Assembly (NCBI GenBank): GCA_038524795.1
Contig: JBCBIJ010000012.1
Span: 1-64,000, forward strand
DNA: 64,000 nt
Direction of reading: 5' to 3'
Origin: CALBPI01 sp038524795
Lineage (GTDB): Bacteria; Pseudomonadota; Gammaproteobacteria; Steroidobacterales; Woeseiaceae
The notes beneath the pieces were generated by a model. The model ran no database searches and was not told where the DNA came from. It saw only the letters and a list, made by a program, of their open reading frames with translations. Every line of letters starts with the position of its first letter. Position 1 is the first letter of the stretch. Made by a program: the position numbers and the translations under genes. This document shows, one piece after another, positions 43,648 to 52,300 of this stretch.

Positions 43648-44273
43648 TGGTCGACGCAGCGCGACTTCGGCGCGCCCTGGTGGGGCACGAAGCGCCACCC
43701 GACCCCAACGACGTGGTGGTCCCAGTGGCCGAGCCGGCGCTGCCCGAGGGCTGGCGTGAGCGTCGCGTGGCGGGAGCGCGGCACGCTGCGATCCTCGTTC
43801 CCTTCGTCGATGCGGGCGAAGGCCTCGACGTCGTACTGACCGAACGCGCCGCGCACTTAAAGCATCATCCGGGTCAGGTGAGTTTTCCCGGCGGTGCCGC
43901 GGAGCCGCACGATGCGGATCTCGCAGCCACGGCCTTGCGCGAAACCGAGGAAGAGGTGGGTATCGAGGCCAGTCGTGTTGAGGTCCTGGGCTACCTGCGC
44001 CCGCAGTGGACCATCAGCGGCTACACCATGACGCCTGTGATCGGGCTCGTCTCGGGTGCCGTGTCGCTGGAGCCCGATCCCAGCGAGGTGGCCACCGCGT
44101 TTCAGGTTCCGGCGGCACACCTGTTCGATGTCCGTCAGCACCGGCACTTCCGCCGCGAATACGACGGTTTCGCGTTCGATGCGCTCGAGATCCAGTGGCG
44201 TGAGCATCGGATTTGGGGTGCCACAGCGGGCGTGATCGAACGCCTGCACCGGGTCATCGAACGCCAGGACTAG
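43647..44273 (+). CDS. Nudix hydrolase, CoA pyrophosphatase type
   Basis: A 208-residue protein. LTERAAHLKHHPGQVSFPGG is the NuCoA motif upstream of the Nudix box AAEPHDADLAATALRETEEEVGI, the combination seen in coenzyme A diphosphatases of the NudL/YeaB group. YTMTPVIGLV is likewise typical. It would trim CoA or CoA thioesters. ATG 43647 shares its first base with the fumC stop. It converges with the methyltransferase gene 9 bp later. Confidence 0.9.
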   Translation: MVDAARLRRALVGHEAPPDPNDVVVPVAEPALPEGWRERRVAGARHAAILVPFVDAGEGLDVVLTERAAHLKHHPGQVSFPGGAAEPHDADLAATALRETEEEVGIEASRVEVLGYLRPQWTISGYTMTPVIGLVSGAVSLEPDPSEVATAFQVPAAHLFDVRQHRHFRREYDGFAFDALEIQWREHRIWGATAGVIERLHRVIERQD

Positions 44274-44282
44274 CGAGGTCTG

Positions 44283-45329
44283 TTAGCGGGGCCGCTCGAA
44301 CAGGTAGTGGCTGACCCCCCATTCCTGCCCATTCTCGTAACCGAAGAGCTCCGCGCAGGCCATGAAGAACATGCGCCAGCGCATCCACCAGCGCTGGGTT
44401 TCGCTCTCGCCGTAGGTCTCGCTGAGAATGGGGCGGACGTGTGCTTCACGGGCGTCCATCATGGCGAGCCAGGCGTTCGAGGTCTTCTCATAGTGTCGGC
44501 CGTCCCAGCGCCACTGGCTCACCAGTGACAGGTGGTCCTGAAAACGCAGTGCCAGATCGTCGCTGGGCATCATGCCGCCCGAGAAGAAGTGTCGGCTCAT
44601 CCAGTCCGCGCTGCCGTGGTCCTCGAACAGGTAGGCTGCGCTGCGGTGCGTAAAAACGTGCATGAAGAAGCGCCCGCCAGGGACCAGCCAGTCGTGCACC
44701 CGCGCGAACAGGAGCGGCCAGTTGCGCATGTGCTCGAACATCTCGACCGATACGATGCGATCGAATGGCGTGCCCGCGTCGAAGTCGTTCATGTCCGCGG
44801 TCACGATGTGCAGGTTTTTGAGTCCGCGTCGCTGCGCTTCAGCTTCGATCCACTCGCGTTGCGACTGTGAGTTGGAGACGCCTGTCACCTCGCAGTTGGG
44901 GTATTGCGCCGCGATCCAGAGCGATACGGAACCCCAGCCGCAGCCGAGATCGAGCACTCGTTGGCCGTCGGCGATGCCCGCCCGATTGCAGGTCACCTGC
45001 AGGGCGGCGGCCTCGGCGTCTTCGAGTGTGGTGACGCCCTCAGGCCAGAAGCCGCAGCTGTACTTGCGGTGCGGGCCCAGCACGGCGCCAAAGAATGCGG
45101 CCGGGACTTCGTAGTGTTGTTCGTTGGCAAGGTCGGGCACGAGCGCGATGGGCGCGTCACGAAGCGCGTCGACGAAGCGCTGTTTGTCGCTGGCGACGCG
45201 CTCGGCGTCAGTTGTCGCGGACTTCTGCAGTCGCTTCGCCATGAGCCCGCGCATCGCGCGCCGCAGAAGTGCATCGGGAATCCAGCCGCGTTCGGTCCAG
45301 GCTATCGTGCGTTCGTTGGCGAGTCCCAC
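44283..45329 (-). CDS. SAM-dependent methyltransferase, CFA synthase-like
   Basis: A 348-residue class I methyltransferase. EQHYEVPAAFFGAVLGPHRKYSCGFW and VLDLGCGWGSVSLWIA are the substrate and SAM motifs of the cyclopropane-fatty-acid synthase group. The N-terminal 70 residues are short compared with CFA synthase proper, and the overall form (with WHVFFMAC-like FFMACAELFGYENGQEWGVSHYL end) resembles the coclaurine N-methyltransferase-like bacterial relatives. The acceptor is therefore uncertain: lipid double bond or small amine. It is monocistronic, convergent with the upstream Nudix gene and divergent from mazG. Confidence 0.85.
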   Translation of the reverse strand: MGLANERTIAWTERGWIPDALLRRAMRGLMAKRLQKSATTDAERVASDKQRFVDALRDAPIALVPDLANEQHYEVPAAFFGAVLGPHRKYSCGFWPEGVTTLEDAEAAALQVTCNRAGIADGQRVLDLGCGWGSVSLWIAAQYPNCEVTGVSNSQSQREWIEAEAQRRGLKNLHIVTADMNDFDAGTPFDRIVSVEMFEHMRNWPLLFARVHDWLVPGGRFFMHVFTHRSAAYLFEDHGSADWMSRHFFSGGMMPSDDLALRFQDHLSLVSQWRWDGRHYEKTSNAWLAMMDAREAHVRPILSETYGESETQRWWMRWRMFFMACAELFGYENGQEWGVSHYLFERPR

Positions 45330-45460
45330 GTGCGGTGCTCCTTGGGCGTCAGGTTTCAGGTGATCTGTGCGGCCAGACGCGGCATGCTACGCGAGCCTTG
45401 CGGGCGCCGCACTTGTCCGCAAGCCGGGGTTGCCAAGTCGGCGCTTGGGTAAGTCTGACC

Positions 45461-45493
45461 GAATAAATATATCGATATTAATTAATTAATAAT
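45461..45493 (+). promoter_or_regulatory. very AT-rich segment at the mazG start
   Basis: Only 3 of 33 bases are G or C, directly before and including the start codon. It contains overlapping ATTAAT units and TATA-like boxes but no ribosome site, so it may hold the promoter of a leaderless or short-leader mazG mRNA. Confidence 0.45.
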
Positions 45494-46295
45494 GACCAAG
45501 ATCTCGAAACTAATTGATGTAATGGCGGCCCTGCGAAACCCGGAGTCTGGCTGTCCCTGGGACCTGGAACAGGACTTCGCGAGTATCGCGCCCTACACGA
45601 TTGAGGAGGCCTACGAGGTTGCCGATGCCATAGAGCGGGGCGCGTTGCAGGAGTTGCCCGACGAATTGGGCGACCTGCTGCTGCAGGTGGTCTTTCATGC
45701 CCGGATGGCCGAGGAGCAGGGCCTGTTCGCGTTCGACGATGTCGTGACTGCCATTGTCGACAAGATGATTCGGCGCCACCCGCATGTGTTCGGCGACGAG
45801 GACCGTGGTGACAGCGCCCGGGTGCTGGGCCGTTGGGAAGACATCAAGGCGGCGGAGCGCGCGGCGGCGGGCGGTGAGAAGGCGTTTGACGAGAGCGCAC
45901 TGGCCGGTGTGGCCACTGGGCTGCCCGCCTTGCAGCGGGCTGTGAAGCTCGGCAAACGTGCGGCGCGTGCCGGTTTTGACTGGCGCGCACCCGAGCAGGT
46001 TCGCGGCAAGGTGGATGAGGAGCTGGCAGAGCTCGATGCAGCGATCGCTGAGCTTGCGCCCGGTGCCAACGGCGCAGACAGCGCCGTCGAGGATGAGCTC
46101 GGCGACCTGTTGTTCACGGTCGCACAGTGGTCGCGGCACCTGGGCGTGGACCCGGCGCGTGCATTGCGGCGCGCCTCGGCCAAGTTTGAGCGCCGCTTCG
46201 GGCGCATGGAAGCGGATCTGGACGGGGCGCCCGATGCCCATGACGATGCCGCCCTCGACGCCGCCTGGGAGGCGGCAAAGGCCCACGACGCCTGA
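45492..46295 (+). CDS. mazG: nucleoside triphosphate pyrophosphohydrolase MazG
   Basis: A 267-residue protein with two MazG domains. The first has RNPESGCPWDLEQDFASIAPYTIEEAYEV with acidic metal ligands continuing through ELPDELGDLLLQVVFHA; the second has KVDEELAELDAAI and VEDELGDLLFTVAQWSRHLG. It hydrolyses NTPs and in E. coli lowers ppGpp-related stress responses. ATG 45492 lies in an AT-rich run with no Shine-Dalgarno sequence. The stop (46293-46295) is 1 bp before the first ATTCAG repeat upstream of the next operon. Confidence 0.95.
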   Translation: MTKISKLIDVMAALRNPESGCPWDLEQDFASIAPYTIEEAYEVADAIERGALQELPDELGDLLLQVVFHARMAEEQGLFAFDDVVTAIVDKMIRRHPHVFGDEDRGDSARVLGRWEDIKAAERAAAGGEKAFDESALAGVATGLPALQRAVKLGKRAARAGFDWRAPEQVRGKVDEELAELDAAIAELAPGANGADSAVEDELGDLLFTVAQWSRHLGVDPARALRRASAKFERRFGRMEADLDGAPDAHDDAALDAAWEAAKAHDA

Positions 46296-46296
46296 C

Positions 46297-46348
46297 ATTC
46301 AGCGGTTCAGGCTTATTCAGGCCGCATTCAGCCCCGCGCGCGTAGTGT
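46297..46348 (+). promoter_or_regulatory. direct repeats and -10 of the PhoP/PhoQ-like operon
   Basis: Four hexamers, ATTCAG (46297), GTTCAG (46305), ATTCAG (46315) and ATTCAG (46326), are spaced 8, 10 and 11 bp start to start. The last ends 11 bp before TAGTGT (46343-46348). OmpR/PhoP regulators bind direct repeats with 10-11 bp period and often replace the -35 box at this distance, so autoregulation by the response regulator downstream is likely. Confidence 0.55.
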
Positions 46349-46406
46349 GGGCTCACGCTCCCGGCATGGGGCCGGGGCGCACTGTGTGAGTCCTCCGGAG
46401 GCAACC

Positions 46407-46952
46407 ATGAACACGCCCACACGAATCGCGGCCGCAACTGCGCTGTGCCTTGCCACGGCAGCCCAGCCAGCATTGGCCGACCCCCGTTACGACGACGGCG
46501 GCGAAACTACCTACGAGTACGCCCGCGTGCTCGACGTCAAACCCCTGATCCGCACCGTGCAGGTCGAAATCCCCGTCCGTGAATGCTACGAGCGTCCCGT
46601 CGAGGTGCGCCGCGAGCGCCGTCGTGGCGGGCTTGGTCGCGTCATCGCTGGCGGGATCATCGGTGGTGTCATCGGCAGCCAGTTTGGTGATGGTAGTGGC
46701 CGCGAGGCCATGACCGTGCTTGGCAGCGTGATGGGCGCCGCCAGTGCATCGGAGAACAATCGCCATGAACACGGGCGCGACGAACGCATTCAGAAGTACT
46801 GCGAGACCACCTACGAGTATGAGGAACGTGACCGCGTTGAGGGCTTCCGCGTGACCTATGAGTTCGACGGCAAGACCTACACGACACGCACCGAGACCGA
46901 TCCCGGTGACGAGATTCGTGTGCGCGTCGACGTCAGGCCGCTGGTCGACTGA
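46407..46952 (+). CDS. glycine-zipper 2TM domain envelope protein
   Basis: A 181-residue protein. Signal peptide (1-25, ending ALADP). Residues about 75-100 are the glycine zipper VIAGGIIGGVIGSQFGDGSG, continuing TVLGSVMGAA, typical of SlyB/Rickettsia 17-kDa-type domains that insert in the outer membrane. Two pairs of CYERP/KYCETTYEY residues may form a disulfide. The C-terminal half has EGFRVTYEFDGKTYTTRTETDPG. GGAGG lies 7 bp before ATG 46407. It is the first gene of the unit leading to the two-component genes; SlyB-type proteins are PhoP-controlled in enterics. Confidence 0.82.
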   Translation: MNTPTRIAAATALCLATAAQPALADPRYDDGGETTYEYARVLDVKPLIRTVQVEIPVRECYERPVEVRRERRRGGLGRVIAGGIIGGVIGSQFGDGSGREAMTVLGSVMGAASASENNRHEHGRDERIQKYCETTYEYEERDRVEGFRVTYEFDGKTYTTRTETDPGDEIRVRVDVRPLVD

Positions 46953-47033
46953 ATACCCGGGGCACCCGTGCGGCGGCTGATTTCGAGCAACGCGTCATTG
47001 CAAAGGCGTACGTGGCAACCGAGAATTCCAAGG

Positions 47034-47330
47034 ATGATCAGGATTCTCGGTGCCACCTTGTTGCTGGCCGCCGGCACGGCCCAGGCCCAGCCGGTCACGT
47101 CCGCAACAGATGCTTCCGGTGCGGTTGCCGTCGTTGCCGACAGCCCCGCGCCCGCTGCCGTGGCGCGCGACAAGGTGTCGCTCGAAGAGGCGGTTCGCCG
47201 CGTGCGCAAACAGTACGGTGGTCGGATCGTCTCGGCCGAGACGCGGGGCAGCGGCGATCGTCGTGTGCACGTGATCAAGGTGCTCACCGACGACGGTCGC
47301 GTACGCACGGTCCGGATCAACGCGAACTGA
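47034..47330 (+). CDS. PepSY-like small periplasmic protein
   Basis: A 98-residue protein with a signal peptide (MIRILGATLLLAAGTAQAQ). After a Pro/Ala linker, VSLEEAVRRVRKQYGGRIVSAET and VHVIKVLTDDGRVRTVRIN match the short PepSY fold in which a helix is followed by strands. Similar single-PepSY proteins commonly precede PhoP/PhoQ-type genes and are thought to modulate proteases or sensors. I chose ATG 47034; the frame is open 66 bp earlier without a signal start. It ends 1 bp before the response regulator ATG. Confidence 0.82.
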   Translation: MIRILGATLLLAAGTAQAQPVTSATDASGAVAVVADSPAPAAVARDKVSLEEAVRRVRKQYGGRIVSAETRGSGDRRVHVIKVLTDDGRVRTVRINAN

Positions 47331-47331
47331 C

Positions 47332-48015
47332 ATGCGTTTGCTACTCGTAGAAGATGACGAAGCGCTGCGCGAGAGCCTGACCAATCAGCTGCTCTCGGCG
47401 GGTTACCGCGTGGAGCAGGCGGCCGACGGGGAAGAGGGCTGGTACTACGCGAGCGAATACCCCATTGATCTTGCCATCGTCGATCTTGGCTTGCCCAAGA
47501 TGCCGGGGCTCGAGCTTGTGCAGAAGCTTCGCGAGTCGGGTCGCACCTACCCAATTCTCATTCTGACGGCGCGCGACAGCTGGCAGGACAAGGTCGACGG
47601 CCTACAGAGCGGCGCCGACGACTACGTCGCCAAGCCGTTTCATTTCGAAGAACTCGCCGCACGCGTGAATGCGCTGCTGCGCCGCGCCGGGGGCTGGGCG
47701 TCGGCAGAACTCGATTGCGGCCGCATCAAGCTCGACACCTCGAAGCAACTGCTCACGGTCGATGACGACAGCGTCGAGCTCACGAGCTTTGAGTACGCAC
47801 TGCTGGAGCACCTCATGATTCGCGCGGGCGACGTGATCTCCAAGACCGAGCTCACGGAGCGGCTCTACGACCAGGACTACGAGCGCGACAGCAACGTCAT
47901 CGAGGTGTTTATTGGACGCCTGCGCAAGAAGCTCGATCCTGACGGCACACTCAAGCCCATCGAGACCTTGCGCGGACGCGGCTACCGCTTCGCGCTGGCG
48001 CGGGCCGGCGACTAG
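47332..48015 (+). CDS. PhoP-like OmpR-family response regulator
   Basis: A 227-residue regulator. Receiver: MRLLLVEDDEALRESL, phosphorylatable Asp51 in AIVDLGLPKMPG, ILTARDSWQDKVDGLQSGADDYVAKPFHFEELAA, which is strikingly close to E. coli PhoP. Winged-helix DNA-binding domain: TVDDDSVELTSFEYALLEHL and NVIEVFIGRLRKKLDPDG, GRGYRF. It probably binds the direct repeats at 46297-46331. The sensor kinase GTG begins 8 bp after its stop. Confidence 0.93.
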   Translation: MRLLLVEDDEALRESLTNQLLSAGYRVEQAADGEEGWYYASEYPIDLAIVDLGLPKMPGLELVQKLRESGRTYPILILTARDSWQDKVDGLQSGADDYVAKPFHFEELAARVNALLRRAGGWASAELDCGRIKLDTSKQLLTVDDDSVELTSFEYALLEHLMIRAGDVISKTELTERLYDQDYERDSNVIEVFIGRLRKKLDPDGTLKPIETLRGRGYRFALARAGD

Positions 48016-48022
48016 CGGCAGC

Positions 48023-49372
48023 GTGCGCTCGCTGCGGCTGCGTCTGCTGGCCTGGACGAGCCTGCTGCTGGCAGCGAGCTTTGCCTTGTTGGGCGCCGTG
48101 ATCGATTCCGGTTTCGAGGCCGCGCTCGAACAAGCGCAACGCGATCTGCTCGACAGCCAGATCATCACCTTGTTGGCCGTTTCCGAGCCGGGTGAGGGCG
48201 AATCACTTGCCTTGCCCTACGACATGCCCGAAGTGCGTCTCAATGCGCCGGGATCGGGCCTCTACGCGTCGATACGCGATGACACGGGCGCGACTCAGTG
48301 GCAGTCCGCCTCCGCCGTTGGCCTCGACATTGAACCTGCGGCGCCGCTGCCGGAAGCCGGCCAGCGCCTTGTAACGGTCCAGGACACCTCGACAGGTGAG
48401 CGCTTGCAGGCGATGACGCTCGGGATCGTCTGGCAATTTGACGACACGCGCAGCCGTTACTTCGCGCTGACGGTCGCTGAGAGCCGTGCAAGCATCGAGG
48501 CGCAGCTCAAGAGTTTCCGCGGCCAGCTCTACATGGCCTTTGCCGCCATCGCGGTGGTGTTGCTGATTGCCATGGCCGCGTTGCTGTCCTGGCTGCTGCG
48601 GCCGCTGGGGCAGATTGCGCGCGAGATTCGCGCCGTCGAAGCCGGCGAGCGCGGCAGTCTTTCTGCCGACTACCCCAGCGAGCTCACGGGCGTGGCGCGC
48701 AACCTCAACCGGCTAGTCGACAGCGAGACGCGACGCACGACGCGCTATCAGCAAACGCTGTCGAACCTGGCGCACAGCCTGAAAACGCCATTGGCGGCCG
48801 CGCAAAGCCTGCTGGGCGAGCGCGGCGACAACGGCGACCCCGTGGCGGAACAGCTCACGCGCATGCAGGACATCGTGCGCTACCAGCTCGCACGACCGGC
48901 TGCGGCAGGCGGGCAACTCACAGGGCGCGGCGCTGTACCTATCCTGCCCGAGCTGCACGCGCTGCTCGACGGGCTCGACAAGGTCTACCGCGAGAAGGGC
49001 GTCAGTGCCGAGCTCGACGTCTCCGAGGGCTTGAGCTTTGAGGGCGATCGTGGCGATCTCGTCGAGATCGTGGGCAACCTGCTCGACAATGCCTACAAGT
49101 GGAGTGAACGCCGCGTGTTGCTCGAGGCACGTGGCGAACAGGCCGTGCTCACGATTCGTATCGAGGACGATGGGCCGGGCATCGATGATGTCGCGGGTGC
49201 ACTCGAACGGGGTACGCGGCTCGACGAAACCACGCCCGGCACGGGGATCGGTCTTGCAGTCGCCAATGAGCTTGTCGCCGTGTACGAGGGTGAGCTACAC
49301 ATCGATCGCGGGCCGCTGGGCGGTGCGCGGCTGACGCTCAAGTTACCCGGCGGGATTTCGAGCAGCGACTGA
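48023..49372 (+). CDS. PhoQ-like sensor histidine kinase
   Basis: A 449-residue membrane kinase. First membrane helix about 6-28, a periplasmic sensor of about 130 residues with acidic patches (SEPGEGESLALPYDMPE), second helix about 168-192, HAMP (PLGQIAREIRAVEAGERG), H-box NLAHSLKTPLA with His251, as in PhoQ, and the ATPase with NLLDNAYKWSERRV (N box), DDGPGIDD (G1) and GTGIGLAVANELV (G2). GTG 48023 is the start that leaves only a short cytoplasmic tail before the first helix. It would phosphorylate the regulator upstream; the signal is unknown. Confidence 0.93.
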   Translation: MRSLRLRLLAWTSLLLAASFALLGAVIDSGFEAALEQAQRDLLDSQIITLLAVSEPGEGESLALPYDMPEVRLNAPGSGLYASIRDDTGATQWQSASAVGLDIEPAAPLPEAGQRLVTVQDTSTGERLQAMTLGIVWQFDDTRSRYFALTVAESRASIEAQLKSFRGQLYMAFAAIAVVLLIAMAALLSWLLRPLGQIAREIRAVEAGERGSLSADYPSELTGVARNLNRLVDSETRRTTRYQQTLSNLAHSLKTPLAAAQSLLGERGDNGDPVAEQLTRMQDIVRYQLARPAAAGGQLTGRGAVPILPELHALLDGLDKVYREKGVSAELDVSEGLSFEGDRGDLVEIVGNLLDNAYKWSERRVLLEARGEQAVLTIRIEDDGPGIDDVAGALERGTRLDETTPGTGIGLAVANELVAVYEGELHIDRGPLGGARLTLKLPGGISSSD

Positions 49373-49393
49373 GGGCTGTGCGATAATCGCCGC

Positions 49394-52300
49394 ATGACGC
49401 GGTCTCCAACGCCGCGCGCAGACGATCTCATGCTGCGCGATGCGTACGCGCTGGCCACGGGCAAGCGCCTCAATCAAAACACCCTCGACACCTCGCTGGC
49501 ACAACGCGCTGCCCGCGAGGCGGTAGCGCTCACCCACGAGGGCGGTGACGACGATCTGCCGATTGGCGAGCACCGTGATGCCATCATCGAGGCGTTGCGG
49601 TCGAACCGTGTGGTCGTGGTGTCGGGCGAGACGGGCTCGGGAAAGACCACACAGCTGCCGCGTTACGCCATCGCGGCGGGCTTCGGCCGTCGCGCCATGA
49701 TCGGCCACACGCAGCCGCGGCGCATAGCGGCGCGCGCAGTCGCCAGCCGTATTGCCGAGCTTTCTGGGGTGACGCTGGGTGAGGGCGTCGGTTACGCCGT
49801 GCGCTTCGACGACCGCAGCGCGCCCAACACGCTGGTACGCGTGATGACCGACGGCATTCTGCTCAATGCGCTGCAGCGCGACCCGCTGTTGCTCGATTAT
49901 GAGGTCATCATTGTTGACGAGGCGCACGAGCGTAGCCTCAACATCGATTTCCTGCTGGGTTACCTCAGGCGTCTGCTCGACAAGCGCGACGAACTGCGTC
50001 TCATCATCACCTCGGCGACGATTGACCACGAGCGCTTCGCCGCGCATTTTGGCGGTGCGCCCGTCATAGAAGTCTCGGGGCGGGGTTACCCGGTCACCGT
50101 GCGCTACAGCGATACGGCCGTCGCCACCGACGACAGCCGCAAGCTCGCGCGCCAGGTCTCTGAGGCGGTCGATACCGTGCTCTCCGAGCGGCTCGCCGAG
50201 GGCGCGCCCGATGTGCTTGTATTCCTGCCTGGCGAGCGCGAGATTCGCGACGCAGAGCGCGCCATCAGCAAGCGGCGCGGCGCCGACGTTGATGTGCTGC
50301 CGCTTTACGGGCGCTTGTCCGACAAGGATCAGGCGCGCGTGTTCCAGGCCGCGGGACGACGGCGCGTCGTGTTGGCGACCAATGTCGCTGAGACCTCGAT
50401 CACCGTGCCGCGTATTGGTGCGGTCATAGACTCGGGCCTGGCGCGAATCAGCCGTTACGCGCACCGCAGTCGGGTGCAACGGCTTGGCGTGGAACCCGTA
50501 TCGCAGGCCAGTGCGAATCAGCGTGCCGGACGCTGCGGTCGTATCGGACCCGGGTTATGCCTGCGCCTCTACCCCGAGGCCGACTTCGAATCGCGCGATG
50601 CGTTTACGGACCCGGAGATCCTGCGCACCAATCTTGCGAGTGTGGTGTTGCAGATGGCTGCACTTGGCCTTGGTGACCCGCTTGAGTTTCCGTTCCTCGA
50701 CGCGCCCGGCGCGGCAACCGTCGACGATGCACGGCGACTGCTCACGGAGCTCGGTGCGCTGGGCGGCAGGCGCAAGATCACGAAACTGGGTCGCAAGCTT
50801 GCAAGACTGCCGCTCGATCCGCGTTTGGCGCGCATGCTCGTGGCGGATACGGACCCGCAGACGCTCGCCATCGTTACGGTCATCGTCGCGGCTCTGAGCA
50901 TTCAGGACCCGCGTCTGCGGCCACCCGATCAAGCCGAGGCGGCGGACACGGCGCATGAGGCGTTCGAGGTGCCGGGTTCTGATTTCCTGGGTTTGTATTC
51001 GCTCTGGACCGCGGCGCACGCGCAACGCGAGGCGCTCGGCCGTCGCGCCTACGAGCGCTGGTGCGAGTCGAACTTCCTGTCGCCACGCCGCATGCGTGAG
51101 TGGGGCGAGGTGTTCACGCAGCTCGCGCGACTCGTGGACGCGGATCGCAAGCAGCTGCCGCCGCTGGCCAGTGTGGTCGATGCCAAGGCAGACCGAGTCC
51201 ACCGCGCTGTGCTCACAGGACTGTTGTCGCACATCGGTACGCACGAGGCTGATGGCGAGTACGTCGGGGCGGGTGCAAGGCGCTTTCGGCTTCACCCGGC
51301 GTCAACCCTGCACGGGCGCACGCCACGCTGGGTCATGGCGCTCGAAATCGTACAAACACGCCGCAGGCTGGCGCGACATGTCGCGCGCTTTGACGCGCGT
51401 TGGCTGCCGCCGATTGCGGGCCGGCTCGTCGAGCACGAGTACCAGCAGCCCTATTGGAATGCCAAGCGGGGCCGCGTCGAGGCAAAACGCACGAGTCTGC
51501 TGTACGGCCTGGTCATCGAAGCCGGAAAGCGCGTCGACTTTGGCGCCATTGATGCGGTGGCGGCCAGGACCGTGTTCCTGCGCGACGCACTCGCGGCGGA
51601 TTGTGTCGGTCTCAAGGCCGAGTTCCTCGCGCACAACCGTGCCGTGCTCGAAACGGTAGCCAGCATTGCGGGTCGTTTGCGGCGGCGCGTAGAAATCGGG
51701 CCTGCCGCGTTGGCGGCGCGCTACGCTGAGTGTCTGCCCGAGTCGGTTATCGACCGGCGCTCGCTCGCGCGCTGGCTGGAGAAGGCGTCCGCCGATGAAC
51801 GCGCGCGGCTCCACTTCACGCAGGACCAGCTCACGGGCGAGGCGCTCGACGACGATGTGCTCGCCGACATGCCCGAGAAGGTGGAACTAGCGGGCAATCG
51901 ACTCAAAATCGACTACCAGTTTGCACCGGACCGCGCCGACGATGGCGCCAGTGTCGTCGTGCCGGCAGCTTTGTTGCCCGCGCTGACGATGAGCCAGATC
52001 GAGACGAGTATTCCCGGGCTGACGGCGCGCCGCATCGAAGCGCGGCTGCGCGCGTTGCCCAAGGTCAGCCGCCGGCAGTTGCACCCGATTCGCGAAGTGG
52101 CGAGCCGGATTGTGGCGCGACTTGGAGAGCTTGGGACAAAAGGCTCGCTCGACGCCCGGCTGTCGGCCTTGCTTGCTACGGAGTACCGGGTCGAGGTTGC
52201 GCCCGACGCCTGGGCCGAGCTTGTTGAGCCTGACTACCTGAAGCCGGCCATTCGTGTTGTCGACGATCATGGGCGCGCACTGGGTTCGGGGCGCGACCTC

